Counted from the first letter of the stretch, positions 1 to 5,247 are shown. The stretch is DNA of 5,247 nt from Planctomycetota bacterium (GCA_019347795.1 JAHWKS010000485.1:1-5247); one strand, 5' to 3'. Numbers and translations are program-made. Notes: generated by a model not told the origin, from the sequence alone.

Positions 1-940
1 GCGATCCGTCCTCGCCGAACGTGAGGGCGGTCGGCTTATCGAGGGCCGTGATCTTTACCGCCTCGATGGTCTGCTCCCGGCCTTCGCCTTCCGCGTCCAG
101 GCGGAAGAGCCCGCCTTCTTCGGTGGCCATCCAGGCGAAGTCGGTCGCGTAGAGGTGCCCCTTGGGGCTGTAGGCCAGGCCGGTGATGTCGAACAGGCCG
201 GTCTCCAGGTTCAGCCGCATCTTGCCCGTCTTGGGATTGTAGAACGTGAGCAGCGAGTCGCCGGGTACGGTGATCTCGCCCATCTGTCCCACCACAAGAT
301 GCCCTCCCTTGGGATTCACCGTCAGCGGCACGGGGGCATCCACTTGCGTCGCCTCCTTGGTGGCGATGGCGCGCTCCAGATCGCCGAAGTTTGTCCCGTC
401 GATCTTGGCGCTGACGATCCAGCCCTTGGTGTCGTCGCCGTTGGCGCTGGCGAAGATGGCGCCGCCCGTGATCGCCACCCCGTAGTAGTTCCCCTCCGCC
501 TGGAGCTCTTCGGTCTTCGCCAACGGGCCGAGCTTCACCTTGGCGTCGTCCGGCTTGAGGGCCGAGGCGCCGGGTTCGGGCACGTCAAAGACGTAGATCA
601 ATTCGTCGACATCCACGCGGCCGCCGCCGCCGACCACAAGCGTCTTCGCATCGAGGAACGCCAGCCCGAGCGGGCCGATGTCGTACATCGGACCCTTGCC
701 GTAAACATCGCTGGGGAAGCCGGTCACTACGTCCGAGACCTGCGCTTTGCCGTCGTCGCCGAACTGCACGCGAATGATCCGCCCGGCGCCGCTGTCGGAG
801 ACGAAAAGGTCCCCCGTATCCGGCTGCACGGCGACCGCGCACGGGTTCACCAGGCCGTCTACGACCGTTTCGATCTTCTCCTGGGCGCCGGCCGGCGCCA
901 GACTCAGGGCCAGGATCGTCAAAGCTGCCAAGACTCGCAT
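1..940 (-). CDS. Exported NHL-repeat / six-bladed beta-propeller-like protein (partial, C-terminus beyond left edge)
   Basis: The first 313 residues are visible; the frame stays open through position 2, so the C-terminus is missing. The start is the ATG at 938-940, with an AGGAG ribosome binding site at 950-954, nine bases upstream. Residues 1-19 form a Sec signal peptide (short Arg start, Leu/Ala core, cleavage likely after AGA, before Gln20), so the protein should be periplasmic or surface-located. The mature part has NHL/SMP-30-like blade motifs: NPCAVAVQP then DLFVSDSGAGRIIRV (32-58), PLTVNPKGGHLVVGQ (205-219), DITGLAYSPKGHLYATDF (251-268) and the start of another blade, KPTALTF (302-308). 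These motifs mark a beta-propeller but do not fix a ligand or activity; I see no haem or PQQ signature. It lies 48 bp downstream of the cytochrome c peroxidase gene on the same strand, so co-transcription is likely. A gluconolactonase-like enzyme or a binding scaffold are both possible. Confidence 0.85.
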   Translation of the reverse strand, partial: MRVLAALTILALSLAPAGAQEKIETVVDGLVNPCAVAVQPDTGDLFVSDSGAGRIIRVQFGDDGKAQVSDVVTGFPSDVYGKGPMYDIGPLGLAFLDAKTLVVGGGGRVDVDELIYVFDVPEPGASALKPDDAKVKLGPLAKTEELQAEGNYYGVAITGGAIFASANGDDTKGWIVSAKIDGTNFGDLERAIATKEATQVDAPVPLTVNPKGGHLVVGQMGEITVPGDSLLTFYNPKTGKMRLNLETGLFDITGLAYSPKGHLYATDFAWMATEEGGLFRLDAEGEGREQTIEAVKITALDKPTALTFGEDGS

Positions 941-988
941 GAGAGGGTTCTCCTGAGGGGGATGGAAAATCCGAAACGATTTCTGCGG

Positions 989-2029
989 TCATTCGCCTGC
1001 CGGCGACTTCGGATCGGGCGGCAATTCCGGCGGCTTGACCTGCGGATAGACCGTGCTGGTGAGCCCCTCCTTCAGGAACGCCACCAGGTCCGACTTCTCT
1101 TGCTCGGTCAGGTTCAGCGGGAAGATCGCCTCGTCCAGGTAAGGGTTCTTCACGCCTCCCTTGTTGTAATGCTCGACCACCTCTTCCAGCGTGGCCATGC
1201 TGCCGTCGTGCATGTACGGCGCCGTGAGGGCGACGTCGCGGAGCCCGGGCGTTTTGAAGCTCCCCTTGTCTCCCTCCAGGTTCGACTCGGTGAACCGGCC
1301 GAGGTCCGGCTCCTCCTTGTCCCAACTGACGCCGATGTTATGGAAACCGCCGTCGGTGAAGAGCGGTCCGGCGTGGCATCCGCTGCACTGGGCCTTGTTG
1401 AAGAAGATGTCCATGCCGCGCTTGGCCGACTCGGACAGCGCGTCCTCGTCGCCGGCCTCGTACCGGTCATAGGGCGCGTCGCCCGCAAGCAGCGTCCGCT
1501 CGAAGGCGCCGATCGCCTTGGCGACTCCTTCCTCGGTGACGTCGGTCCCGAAGACCTCTTGAAACTGCTCGCGATAGCCGGGAATCTTGTTGAGCCGCTC
1601 CACGAGCGGGCCCATCTCCATGGCCATTTCGATCGGGTTCTGGATCGGTCCCAGGGCCTGCCCTTCCACGTGCTTGGCCCGGCCGTCCCAGAACTGAAAG
1701 TAGTGATAGCCCGCGTTGACCACCGTAGGCGAGTTGCGGCCCCCCTGTTGCTTTTGAAAGCCGGTGGCGAACCGCTCGGCGTTGGACCAGCCTTTGGCCG
1801 GATCGTGGCAACTGGCGCAGCTCACGGTGCTGTCCTGCGAGAGCCGCTTATCGAAGTACAACTGCTTGCCCAGCTCGACCTTCTCCTTGGTGAGCGGGTT
1901 GTCGCGGGGGATGCGCATCTTGGGCAGCCCCGCGGGGATCTCGAGCTTGTATTCTTCTTGGGCCGGCGCCCGCATTGCCGGTCCCGCAAACAAGGCGACG
2001 CAAGCCGCCGTGATGATCATTCGACGCAT
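989..2029 (-). CDS. Di-heme cytochrome c peroxidase (BCCP/MauG family)
   Basis: This 346-residue protein is the usual length for bacterial di-heme cytochrome c peroxidases, which reduce H2O2 to water in the periplasm with electrons from small c-type donors. A signal peptide spans about residues 1-23 (cleavage after APA). There are two haem-attachment motifs, CASCH (71-75) and CSGCH (215-219). Other family marks are FWDGRA (113-118, with the inter-haem Trp114), Gln124 and Glu134 in the ALGP..NPIEM segment, and PYMHDGS (271-277), whose Met273 should be the sixth ligand of the C-terminal high-potential haem. Met rather than Tyr here argues for a peroxidase rather than a MauG-type cofactor-maturation enzyme. 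No histidine occurs between residues 76 and 108, where classical enzymes carry the distal ligand of the peroxidatic haem (see findings). The start ATG at 2027-2029 has a GAGGT site six bases upstream (2036-2040). The C-terminus is Pro-rich (331-343). It heads a probable operon with the propeller gene. Confidence 0.95.
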   Translation of the reverse strand: MRRMIITAACVALFAGPAMRAPAQEEYKLEIPAGLPKMRIPRDNPLTKEKVELGKQLYFDKRLSQDSTVSCASCHDPAKGWSNAERFATGFQKQQGGRNSPTVVNAGYHYFQFWDGRAKHVEGQALGPIQNPIEMAMEMGPLVERLNKIPGYREQFQEVFGTDVTEEGVAKAIGAFERTLLAGDAPYDRYEAGDEDALSESAKRGMDIFFNKAQCSGCHAGPLFTDGGFHNIGVSWDKEEPDLGRFTESNLEGDKGSFKTPGLRDVALTAPYMHDGSMATLEEVVEHYNKGGVKNPYLDEAIFPLNLTEQEKSDLVAFLKEGLTSTVYPQVKPPELPPDPKSPAGE

Positions 2030-2114
2030 AGCAATACCTCAGCTTCTCAAAGGGATCGATGAGAAGCCTATTGTGTTGCGCGCCGCCGCCGATGGCAAGT
2101 GGTTGGGCCGGCGC
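1958..2114 (+). repeat. Pair of 12-bp direct repeats TTGGGCCGGCGC
   Basis: The same 12 bases occur at 1958-1969, inside the peroxidase signal-peptide coding region, and at 2103-2114, three bases before the TATAAT of xisI. The inner ten bases recur at 3105-3114 upstream of the thioredoxin gene. The motif is pure GC apart from its first two bases and could arise by composition alone. Confidence 0.3.
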
Positions 2115-2122
2115 GATATAAT
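2036..2122. promoter_or_regulatory. Divergent control region between the peroxidase and xisI genes
   Basis: This is the core of the 140-bp gap between two divergent genes. On the minus strand TTGCCA (2098 to 2093, 5/6 to a sigma70 -35) is followed after 17 bases by CACAAT (2075 to 2070, 4/6 to -10), pointing at the peroxidase. On the plus strand a perfect TATAAT lies at 2117-2122, with TGGCAA (2093-2098, 3/6) 18 bases upstream, pointing at xisI. The two -35 candidates are the same six base pairs read on opposite strands, so the promoters would be back to back. Matches are by eye; the TATAAT is the strongest single element. Confidence 0.45.
2042..2067. repeat. 8-bp perfect inverted repeat in the peroxidase leader (operator or RNA hairpin candidate)
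   Basis: GCTTCTCA (2042-2049) and TGAGAAGC (2060-2067) are perfect inverted arms around a 10-base spacer. The element lies directly downstream of the minus-strand -10 candidate and ends one base before the GAGGT ribosome binding site of the peroxidase gene. It could be a dyad operator overlapping the transcription start, or a 5'-UTR hairpin next to the ribosome binding site. It is moderate in GC compared with its surroundings, which makes a purely compositional origin less likely. There is no U-tract after it, so it is not a convincing intrinsic terminator. Confidence 0.5.
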
Positions 2123-2169
2123 CCCGATGGGCGACGGCCCACGAGCAACGGGCAAGAGGAGATCGTATC

Positions 2170-2520
2170 GTGGACAGCGTAAGAGATTACCCAACTTTGC
2201 TCAAAGGCATCATCTCCGAAATTGCCGAGGTGATTCAGCAGCAACGCGATCCTGCATCCTCGTCGGTGGAAACGCAGTGCGCATTCGACGATGCGCGCGG
2301 GCAATACTTGCTGACGAACGTTGGCTGGCGCAGCAAGCAGCGCGTGCGCGGGATCACGCTTCACGTCCGCCTCAAGAACGGCAAGTTCTGGATTGAAGAG
2401 GACATGACGGAGGACGGCGTCGCCAACCGGCTGTTGGAGTCCGGCGTGCCGAAGGAGGACATCGTCCTGGCCTTTCAGCCGCCGGACGTTCGACCCCATA
2501 CGGAATTCGCCGTCGCGTGA
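2170..2520 (+). CDS. xisI: XisI family protein (fdxN element excision controlling factor-like), without XisH
   Basis: This 116-residue protein matches the XisI family over its whole length. Recognisable blocks are ETQCAFDDARGQYLLTNVGW (34-53; family form: acidic, then D..R..Y.L..VGW), RGITLHVRLKNGKFWI (60-75), a TE.G.AN.L segment (80-88), GVPKEDIVLAF (92-102) and the family's typical ending TEFAVA (111-116). In heterocyst-forming Anabaena, XisH and XisI are needed with the XisF recombinase for excision of the fdxN element. Homologues are common in bacteria without heterocysts, where their role is unknown. The start is GTG at 2170, supported by GAGGAG at 2156-2161 eight bases upstream; a perfect TATAAT lies at 2117-2122. 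No xisH gene adjoins it: upstream is only a 140-bp divergent gap, and downstream is the convergent thioredoxin gene 15 bp away. No recombinase or element ends are visible. The protein looks intact; its function here is not known. Confidence 0.88.
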   Translation: MDSVRDYPTLLKGIISEIAEVIQQQRDPASSSVETQCAFDDARGQYLLTNVGWRSKQRVRGITLHVRLKNGKFWIEEDMTEDGVANRLLESGVPKEDIVLAFQPPDVRPHTEFAVA

Positions 2521-2535
2521 CAATCACGGCTTAAC

Positions 2536-3075
2536 TTACTCGTTGAGCAGCGCCTCGACGACGCGGTCGAGCTCCTTGTTCGCCAGGTCGGCGACGCGGA
2601 GATCGCCCTTGCGGTCGATCACGTAGTAGTCGGGGAAGCTGTCCACGCGGAAGGCTTCGACGGTCTTCTTTTCCACGTCCACCGCCACCGGCCAGGGGAG
2701 GGCTTCCTCCTCGACATACGCGGCTGCGTCCTCGCCGCGCATCGTCGTGTGTACGCCGATCACCTCCAGACCTTTGTCCTTGTGCTTCGCGTAAAGCTCC
2801 TTCAGGTGCGGCATCGCCGCACGGCACGATCCGCACCAGACGCCCCAGAAGTCCAGCACCACCACCTTTCCTTTCAGGTCGGAAAGCTTCAGGTCCTTCC
2901 CCTCGGTGTTGAGCCAGTTCTCGACTTGCAGCTCGGGCGGCGTCTTGCCTTCCAGCTCATCCTTGGATGTGTCCCCCTCGCGCCGCTCCCGTTGAAAGTC
3001 GTCCTTCGCGTCTTCGGCAAAAAGGAACGGGGTCAGCGTCAACGCCAGGGCCAGAGAAAGAAGACTCCGCAACAT
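2536..3075 (-). CDS. Secreted TlpA/ResA-like thioredoxin-fold protein
   Basis: This 179-residue protein is a periplasmic thiol-disulfide oxidoreductase of the TlpA/ResA/redoxin group. Residues 1-20 are a signal peptide (MLR then a Leu/Ala core, cleavage likely after PFLFA) with no lipobox. A charged linker of about 25 residues follows. The domain then runs from about 45: KLSDLKGKVVVLDFWGVW, active site WCGSC (80-84, Cys81 and Cys84), PHLKELY, GLEVIGVH, and FPDYYVIDRKG, whose Pro148 is the cis-proline facing the cysteines. Both redox cysteines are present, so it should be active. Relatives reduce apocytochromes for haem attachment or protect exported proteins; which role applies here is not shown. 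I chose the ATG at 3073-3075: AAGGAG (3084-3089) lies eight bases upstream. An in-frame GTG at 3082-3084 overlaps that site and is unlikely to be the start. It converges with xisI. Confidence 0.93.
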   Translation of the reverse strand: MLRSLLSLALALTLTPFLFAEDAKDDFQRERREGDTSKDELEGKTPPELQVENWLNTEGKDLKLSDLKGKVVVLDFWGVWCGSCRAAMPHLKELYAKHKDKGLEVIGVHTTMRGEDAAAYVEEEALPWPVAVDVEKKTVEAFRVDSFPDYYVIDRKGDLRVADLANKELDRVVEALLNE

Positions 3076-3083
3076 GGCAACCA

Positions 3084-3089
3084 CTCCTT
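3084..3089 (-). promoter_or_regulatory. Ribosome binding site deciding the thioredoxin start
   Basis: AAGGAG on the minus strand sits eight bases before the ATG at 3073-3075. Its last base is also the first base of the in-frame GTG at 3082-3084. Starting at that GTG would leave no usable spacing, so the shorter protein (179 rather than 182 residues) is preferred. Confidence 0.75.
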
Positions 3090-3099
3090 GAAGAGGGCC

Positions 3100-3119
3100 T
3101 TGCCGGGCCGGCGCGGCAA
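3100..3119. repeat. Short inverted repeat upstream of the thioredoxin gene
   Basis: TTGCCG (3100-3105) and CGGCAA (3114-3119) are perfect six-base arms around GGCCGGCG. On the minus strand this would form a small hairpin about ten bases before the AAGGAG site. The composition is strongly GC-biased and the arms are short, so it may be fortuitous. An operator or leader role is only a possibility. Confidence 0.25.
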
Positions 3120-3262
3120 AGCCGGTTCACGATGAGAGGTCCGTGCGCCGGCGCTCGATGCCGCGCAACATAGCCGATGATCCTCGCCGTCCGCAACCAT
3201 TGCGACGCCGGTCCCCATTCGCTCCCTACGGTCTGTATTGACCCCCTTCCCCCTCCTCACGT
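3120..3262. other. Remainder of the divergent intergenic region between thioredoxin and aminotransferase genes
   Basis: I see no gene here. A weak minus-strand promoter candidate for the thioredoxin gene is TTGCGG (3196 to 3191) with TATGTT (3172 to 3167), spacer 18. On the plus strand TTGACC at 3238-3243 resembles a -35, but no -10 follows at the right distance. A ten-base palindrome GCGCCGGCGC lies at 3145-3154. A pyrimidine-rich run covers roughly 3241-3257. Promoters for both flanking genes presumably lie here, but the sequence does not show them clearly. Confidence 0.4.
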
Positions 3263-3266
3263 AAGG
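3263..3266 (+). promoter_or_regulatory. Ribosome binding site deciding the aminotransferase start
   Basis: AAGG(T) lies eight bases before the ATG at 3275 and five before the in-frame GTG at 3272. Spacing and codon preference favour the ATG; the difference is a single residue. Confidence 0.55.
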
Positions 3267-3274
3267 TACCGGTG

Positions 3275-4540
3275 ATGCATATCCGGCTCAGTCAACGTGC
3301 GGGCTGGGCGGGGGGACAGCCGATCAGCGACTTGATGTCGCGGGCGCTGGAGAACCCGCACCTGATCTCGCTCGCCGCGGGGTTCGTCGATCAGCAGACC
3401 TTGCCGGTCGAGCCGACCCGCCGCGCGCTGGAGGCGGTCTTTGCGTCCGAAGCCGAGGCCCGCACGGCGCTGCAGTACGGCAGCACGCCCGGCTTCGTCC
3501 CGCTCCGCGAACAGATCTTGGAGCGAATTCGGGAGACGGATGGCCCCGAGGCCATCGGACCGCCGCCGACGCTGGAGCAGATCGTGCTCACCGCCGGCAG
3601 CAATCAGCTTCTGCACCTCGTGGCCGAGAGCCTGATGGATCCGGGGGACATCGCGATCTGCACCTCCCCTACGTATCTGGTCTTCCTGGGAACGGTGAAA
3701 CATTTGGGCGGCCGGGCGGTCGGCGTGGCGATGGACGCCGAGGGGATGATTCCCGACTCGCTCGACCAGACGCTCCGCCGCCTGGAGCGCGCCGGCGAGC
3801 TGCCGCGAGTCAAGCTGATTTACCTTGTCCCCTACTTCGACAACCCCTGCGGCGTGACGACTTCGCAGACCCGCCGGGCGGAGATCGTAGAGCTCGCCCG
3901 CCGGTGGTCGAAGCAAACGAAGATTCACGTCATTGAAGACGCCGCCTATCGCGAGCTGCGGTATGCGGGCGAGGACGTGCCCAGCACCCGCACCGTTGAT
4001 CCCGATGGGGACACGGTTGTGGTGGCGGGCACCTTCTCCAAGTCGTATTCGCCCGGCATCCGCGTGGGATGGGGCGTCTTGCCGAAACATCTGATCCGGC
4101 CGGTGTGCGATCTCAAGGGGAACATCGACTTCGGCTCTCCCAACTTCGCCCAGCACATGATGGCCAAGGTGCTGGAGCAGGGGAAGTACGCTGCTCACGT
4201 GGAGTCGGTGCGGGCCGGCTATCGCGAAAAGCTGCAGGCGATGCTGGAGTCGGCCGAGGAGCATTTTGCGCGGCTCCCGGGCGTAGAGTGGCGGCGGCCG
4301 CAGGGCGGACTGTACGTATGGGCCACGCTTCCGGAAACGATCGGGGCCGGTCCCGCCGGCCGGCTGTTCAACCAGGCAATCCGAGAAGGCGTATTCTACG
4401 TTCCCGGCGAGTTCTGCTATCCGCCGGAAGGCGAGCCGATCCGCAAGAGCGCGATGCGGCTCAGCTTCGGCGTGCAGTCGCCCGACCGCATCCGCCAAGG
4501 CATGGCGGCGCTGGCGCGGGCGATCGAGCACGTGATGTAA
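3275..4540 (+). CDS. PLP-dependent class I/II aminotransferase (LysN / 2-aminoadipate-transaminase-like)
   Basis: This 421-residue cytoplasmic fold-type-I PLP enzyme transfers amino groups between amino acids and 2-oxo acids. Family marks in order: ISLAAGFVDQQ (31-41) and LQYGSTPGFVPLRE (66-79), an N-terminal substrate/cofactor segment typical of the LysN/MocR-type branch; ILTAGSNQ-like VLTAGSNQ (104-111); PTYLVF (132-137); YFDNPCGVT (187-195, the NP.G motif with Cys in place of the more usual Thr); EDAAYRELRY (221-230, Asp222 for the pyridine nitrogen and Tyr225); TFSKSYSPGIRVGW (253-266, Lys256 the Schiff-base lysine); and MRLSF (394-398, Arg395 for the substrate carboxylate). All catalytic residues are present. 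Substrate cannot be read from sequence: 2-aminoadipate, branched-chain, aromatic or kynurenine-type acids are all possible. ATG at 3275 is preferred over the adjacent GTG at 3272, because AAGG (3263-3266) lies eight bases before it. The permease gene follows after 27 bp. Confidence 0.93.
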   Translation: MHIRLSQRAGWAGGQPISDLMSRALENPHLISLAAGFVDQQTLPVEPTRRALEAVFASEAEARTALQYGSTPGFVPLREQILERIRETDGPEAIGPPPTLEQIVLTAGSNQLLHLVAESLMDPGDIAICTSPTYLVFLGTVKHLGGRAVGVAMDAEGMIPDSLDQTLRRLERAGELPRVKLIYLVPYFDNPCGVTTSQTRRAEIVELARRWSKQTKIHVIEDAAYRELRYAGEDVPSTRTVDPDGDTVVVAGTFSKSYSPGIRVGWGVLPKHLIRPVCDLKGNIDFGSPNFAQHMMAKVLEQGKYAAHVESVRAGYREKLQAMLESAEEHFARLPGVEWRRPQGGLYVWATLPETIGAGPAGRLFNQAIREGVFYVPGEFCYPPEGEPIRKSAMRLSFGVQSPDRIRQGMAALARAIEHVM

Positions 4541-4567
4541 CCGCGAAGGTAAACAGGCACGGATGCA

Positions 4568-5247
4568 ATGCGTCTCATCGATCGCTACCTCTTGAGCCGC
4601 TTCTTTCGCACGCTGGCGATCTGCTTCGTCAGCGCCGCGGGGCTGTTCGTTGTCATCGACGCCTTCGCGAAGCTGGAGGAGTTCATCATGCTCGGCGAGC
4701 GGCACGGCGGACTGCCGCGCGTGCTGGCCGGCTACTATGGGGCCCGCTTCGTCTGGATCTTCGATCGCATGGCGCCGCTGGTGGTGCTGTTGGCGGCCAT
4801 GTTCACCGTGACGTGGATGCAGCGCGCGAACGAACTGACGTCGCTGTTCGCGGCCGGCGTCCCGCCGCGGCGGATCGCGAAGCCGCTGATCGGAGCGGCG
4901 ATTGCGGTCGCAATCCTCGGCGCGGCCAATCGCGAACTGGCGATCCCTGCATGCCGGGCGCAACTGTCCCGCACCGCGAAGGATTGGCTGGGAGCGGAAG
5001 CTAGTCCGCTTTATCCGCGATACGACAACCGCACCGGCATCTTCCTCAACGGGGAAAGCGTCTACCCGGCGGAGTATCGGATCGTCCAGCCGAGGTTCGC
5101 CTTCGAGACGCCGACGCCGGAATTCGGCCGACAACTCGCCGCCGAGAATGCGTACTATCGGCCGCCGGGCGCCGATCAACCCGGCGGCTACCTCTTGGAC
5201 GCGGTCCGGGAACCGCAGAACGTGGCGGAGCTGGCGTCGCTTACCCT
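4568..5247 (+). CDS. LptF/LptG (YjgP/YjgQ) family permease, N-terminal part (cut by right edge)
   Basis: The visible 226 residues run open to the window end. Family members are paired inner-membrane subunits of the LptB2FG transporter, which extracts lipopolysaccharide and passes it to LptC and the periplasmic bridge. The start MRLIDRYLLSRFFRTL is typical. Membrane segments are about 12-32, 62-84 and 105-122. Between the second and third lies MQRANELTSLFAAGVPPRRI (84-103), the cytoplasmic coupling loop that contacts the ATPase in this family, with the usual NELTSL.AAGV pattern. ANRELAIP (120-127) marks the exit into the periplasmic domain, which starts about 130. The full protein would need a further C-terminal membrane bundle, lost beyond the edge. 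LptF and LptG cannot be told apart on this fragment. The ATG at 4568 has only a weak ribosome binding site (GGA at 4561-4563), suggesting translation linked to the aminotransferase gene 27 bp upstream. Confidence 0.9.
   Translation, partial: MRLIDRYLLSRFFRTLAICFVSAAGLFVVIDAFAKLEEFIMLGERHGGLPRVLAGYYGARFVWIFDRMAPLVVLLAAMFTVTWMQRANELTSLFAAGVPPRRIAKPLIGAAIAVAILGAANRELAIPACRAQLSRTAKDWLGAEASPLYPRYDNRTGIFLNGESVYPAEYRIVQPRFAFETPTPEFGRQLAAENAYYRPPGADQPGGYLLDAVREPQNVAELASLT

Noticed and set aside
155..2062. A 635-codon open frame on the plus strand
   Set aside because: It runs antisense through both the propeller and peroxidase genes, which have clear motifs, signal peptides and ribosome binding sites. 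Its translation is Arg/Gly/Leu/Val-rich with no recognisable domain. It is a by-product of GC-rich codon use.
2068..2523. A 151-codon minus-strand frame antisense to xisI
   Set aside because: The plus-strand frame matches XisI end to end with a ribosome binding site and promoter candidate; the antisense frame shows no motifs.
2521..2535. A bidirectional terminator between the convergent xisI and thioredoxin genes
   Set aside because: The gap is only 15 bases with no stem and no T-tract; any termination signal would have to lie inside the coding regions.
3238..3266. TTGACC as a promoter -35 for the aminotransferase
   Set aside because: At 17 bases spacing the -10 position reads GTAAGG, a poor match that also overlaps the ribosome binding site, leaving no leader.
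4069..5004. A 311-codon plus-strand frame overlapping the aminotransferase end and the permease start
   Set aside because: It is an out-of-frame shadow of two genes with good family motifs; its Arg/Gly-rich translation is not protein-like.
3257..5179. A 640-codon open frame on the minus strand
   Set aside because: It lies antisense to the aminotransferase and permease genes and gives an Arg/Ala/His/Asp-rich translation without domains. It crosses a real gene boundary, as shadow frames do.
1..5247. A defence system, CRISPR array, integrase or transposase around xisI
   Set aside because: I looked for repeats with regular spacing, nuclease or recombinase motifs and terminal inverted repeats on both strands and found none. 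Apart from the XisI homologue the window holds ordinary metabolic and envelope genes.

Overview
The window is GC-rich bacterial DNA, densely coding, with six genes and no RNA genes, insertion sequences or CRISPR arrays that I can see. The organism is Gram-negative in architecture: an LPS-exporter permease (LptF/LptG family) implies an outer membrane, and three proteins carry Sec-type signal peptides. Exported di-heme cytochrome c peroxidase, thioredoxin-fold and NHL-type propeller proteins, together with an XisI homologue, would fit a Planctomycetota-like bacterium. That taxonomic call is an inference from gene content, not a demonstrated fact.

Layout. Positions 1-940 (minus) hold an exported NHL/six-bladed-propeller-like protein, cut by the left edge. 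Positions 989-2029 (minus) encode a complete di-heme cytochrome c peroxidase. The two lie 48 bp apart in the same direction and probably form an operon. Positions 2030-2169 are a compact divergent control region. It has a promoter candidate on each strand and an 8-bp perfect inverted repeat just upstream of the peroxidase ribosome binding site. Positions 2170-2520 (plus) encode a full-length XisI-family protein without a XisH partner. It converges, 15 bp apart, on a secreted TlpA/ResA-like thioredoxin at 2536-3075 (minus). Positions 3076-3274 are a divergent intergenic region. From 3275 to 4540 (plus) there is a class I/II PLP-dependent aminotransferase, followed after 27 bp by an LptF/LptG-family permease running off the right edge.

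How it fits together. The three minus-strand genes encode periplasmic proteins, two of them redox proteins: peroxide reduction at c-type haems, a thiol-disulfide protein that could serve haem attachment or redox housekeeping, and a propeller protein of unknown ligand. The xisI gene sits between them in the opposite orientation and looks like an insertion into this cluster. The plus-strand pair at the right is a separate cytoplasmic/inner-membrane unit.

The points most worth a second look are the orphan XisI, the apparent loss of the distal histidine ligand in the peroxidase, and the symmetric element in the peroxidase leader.
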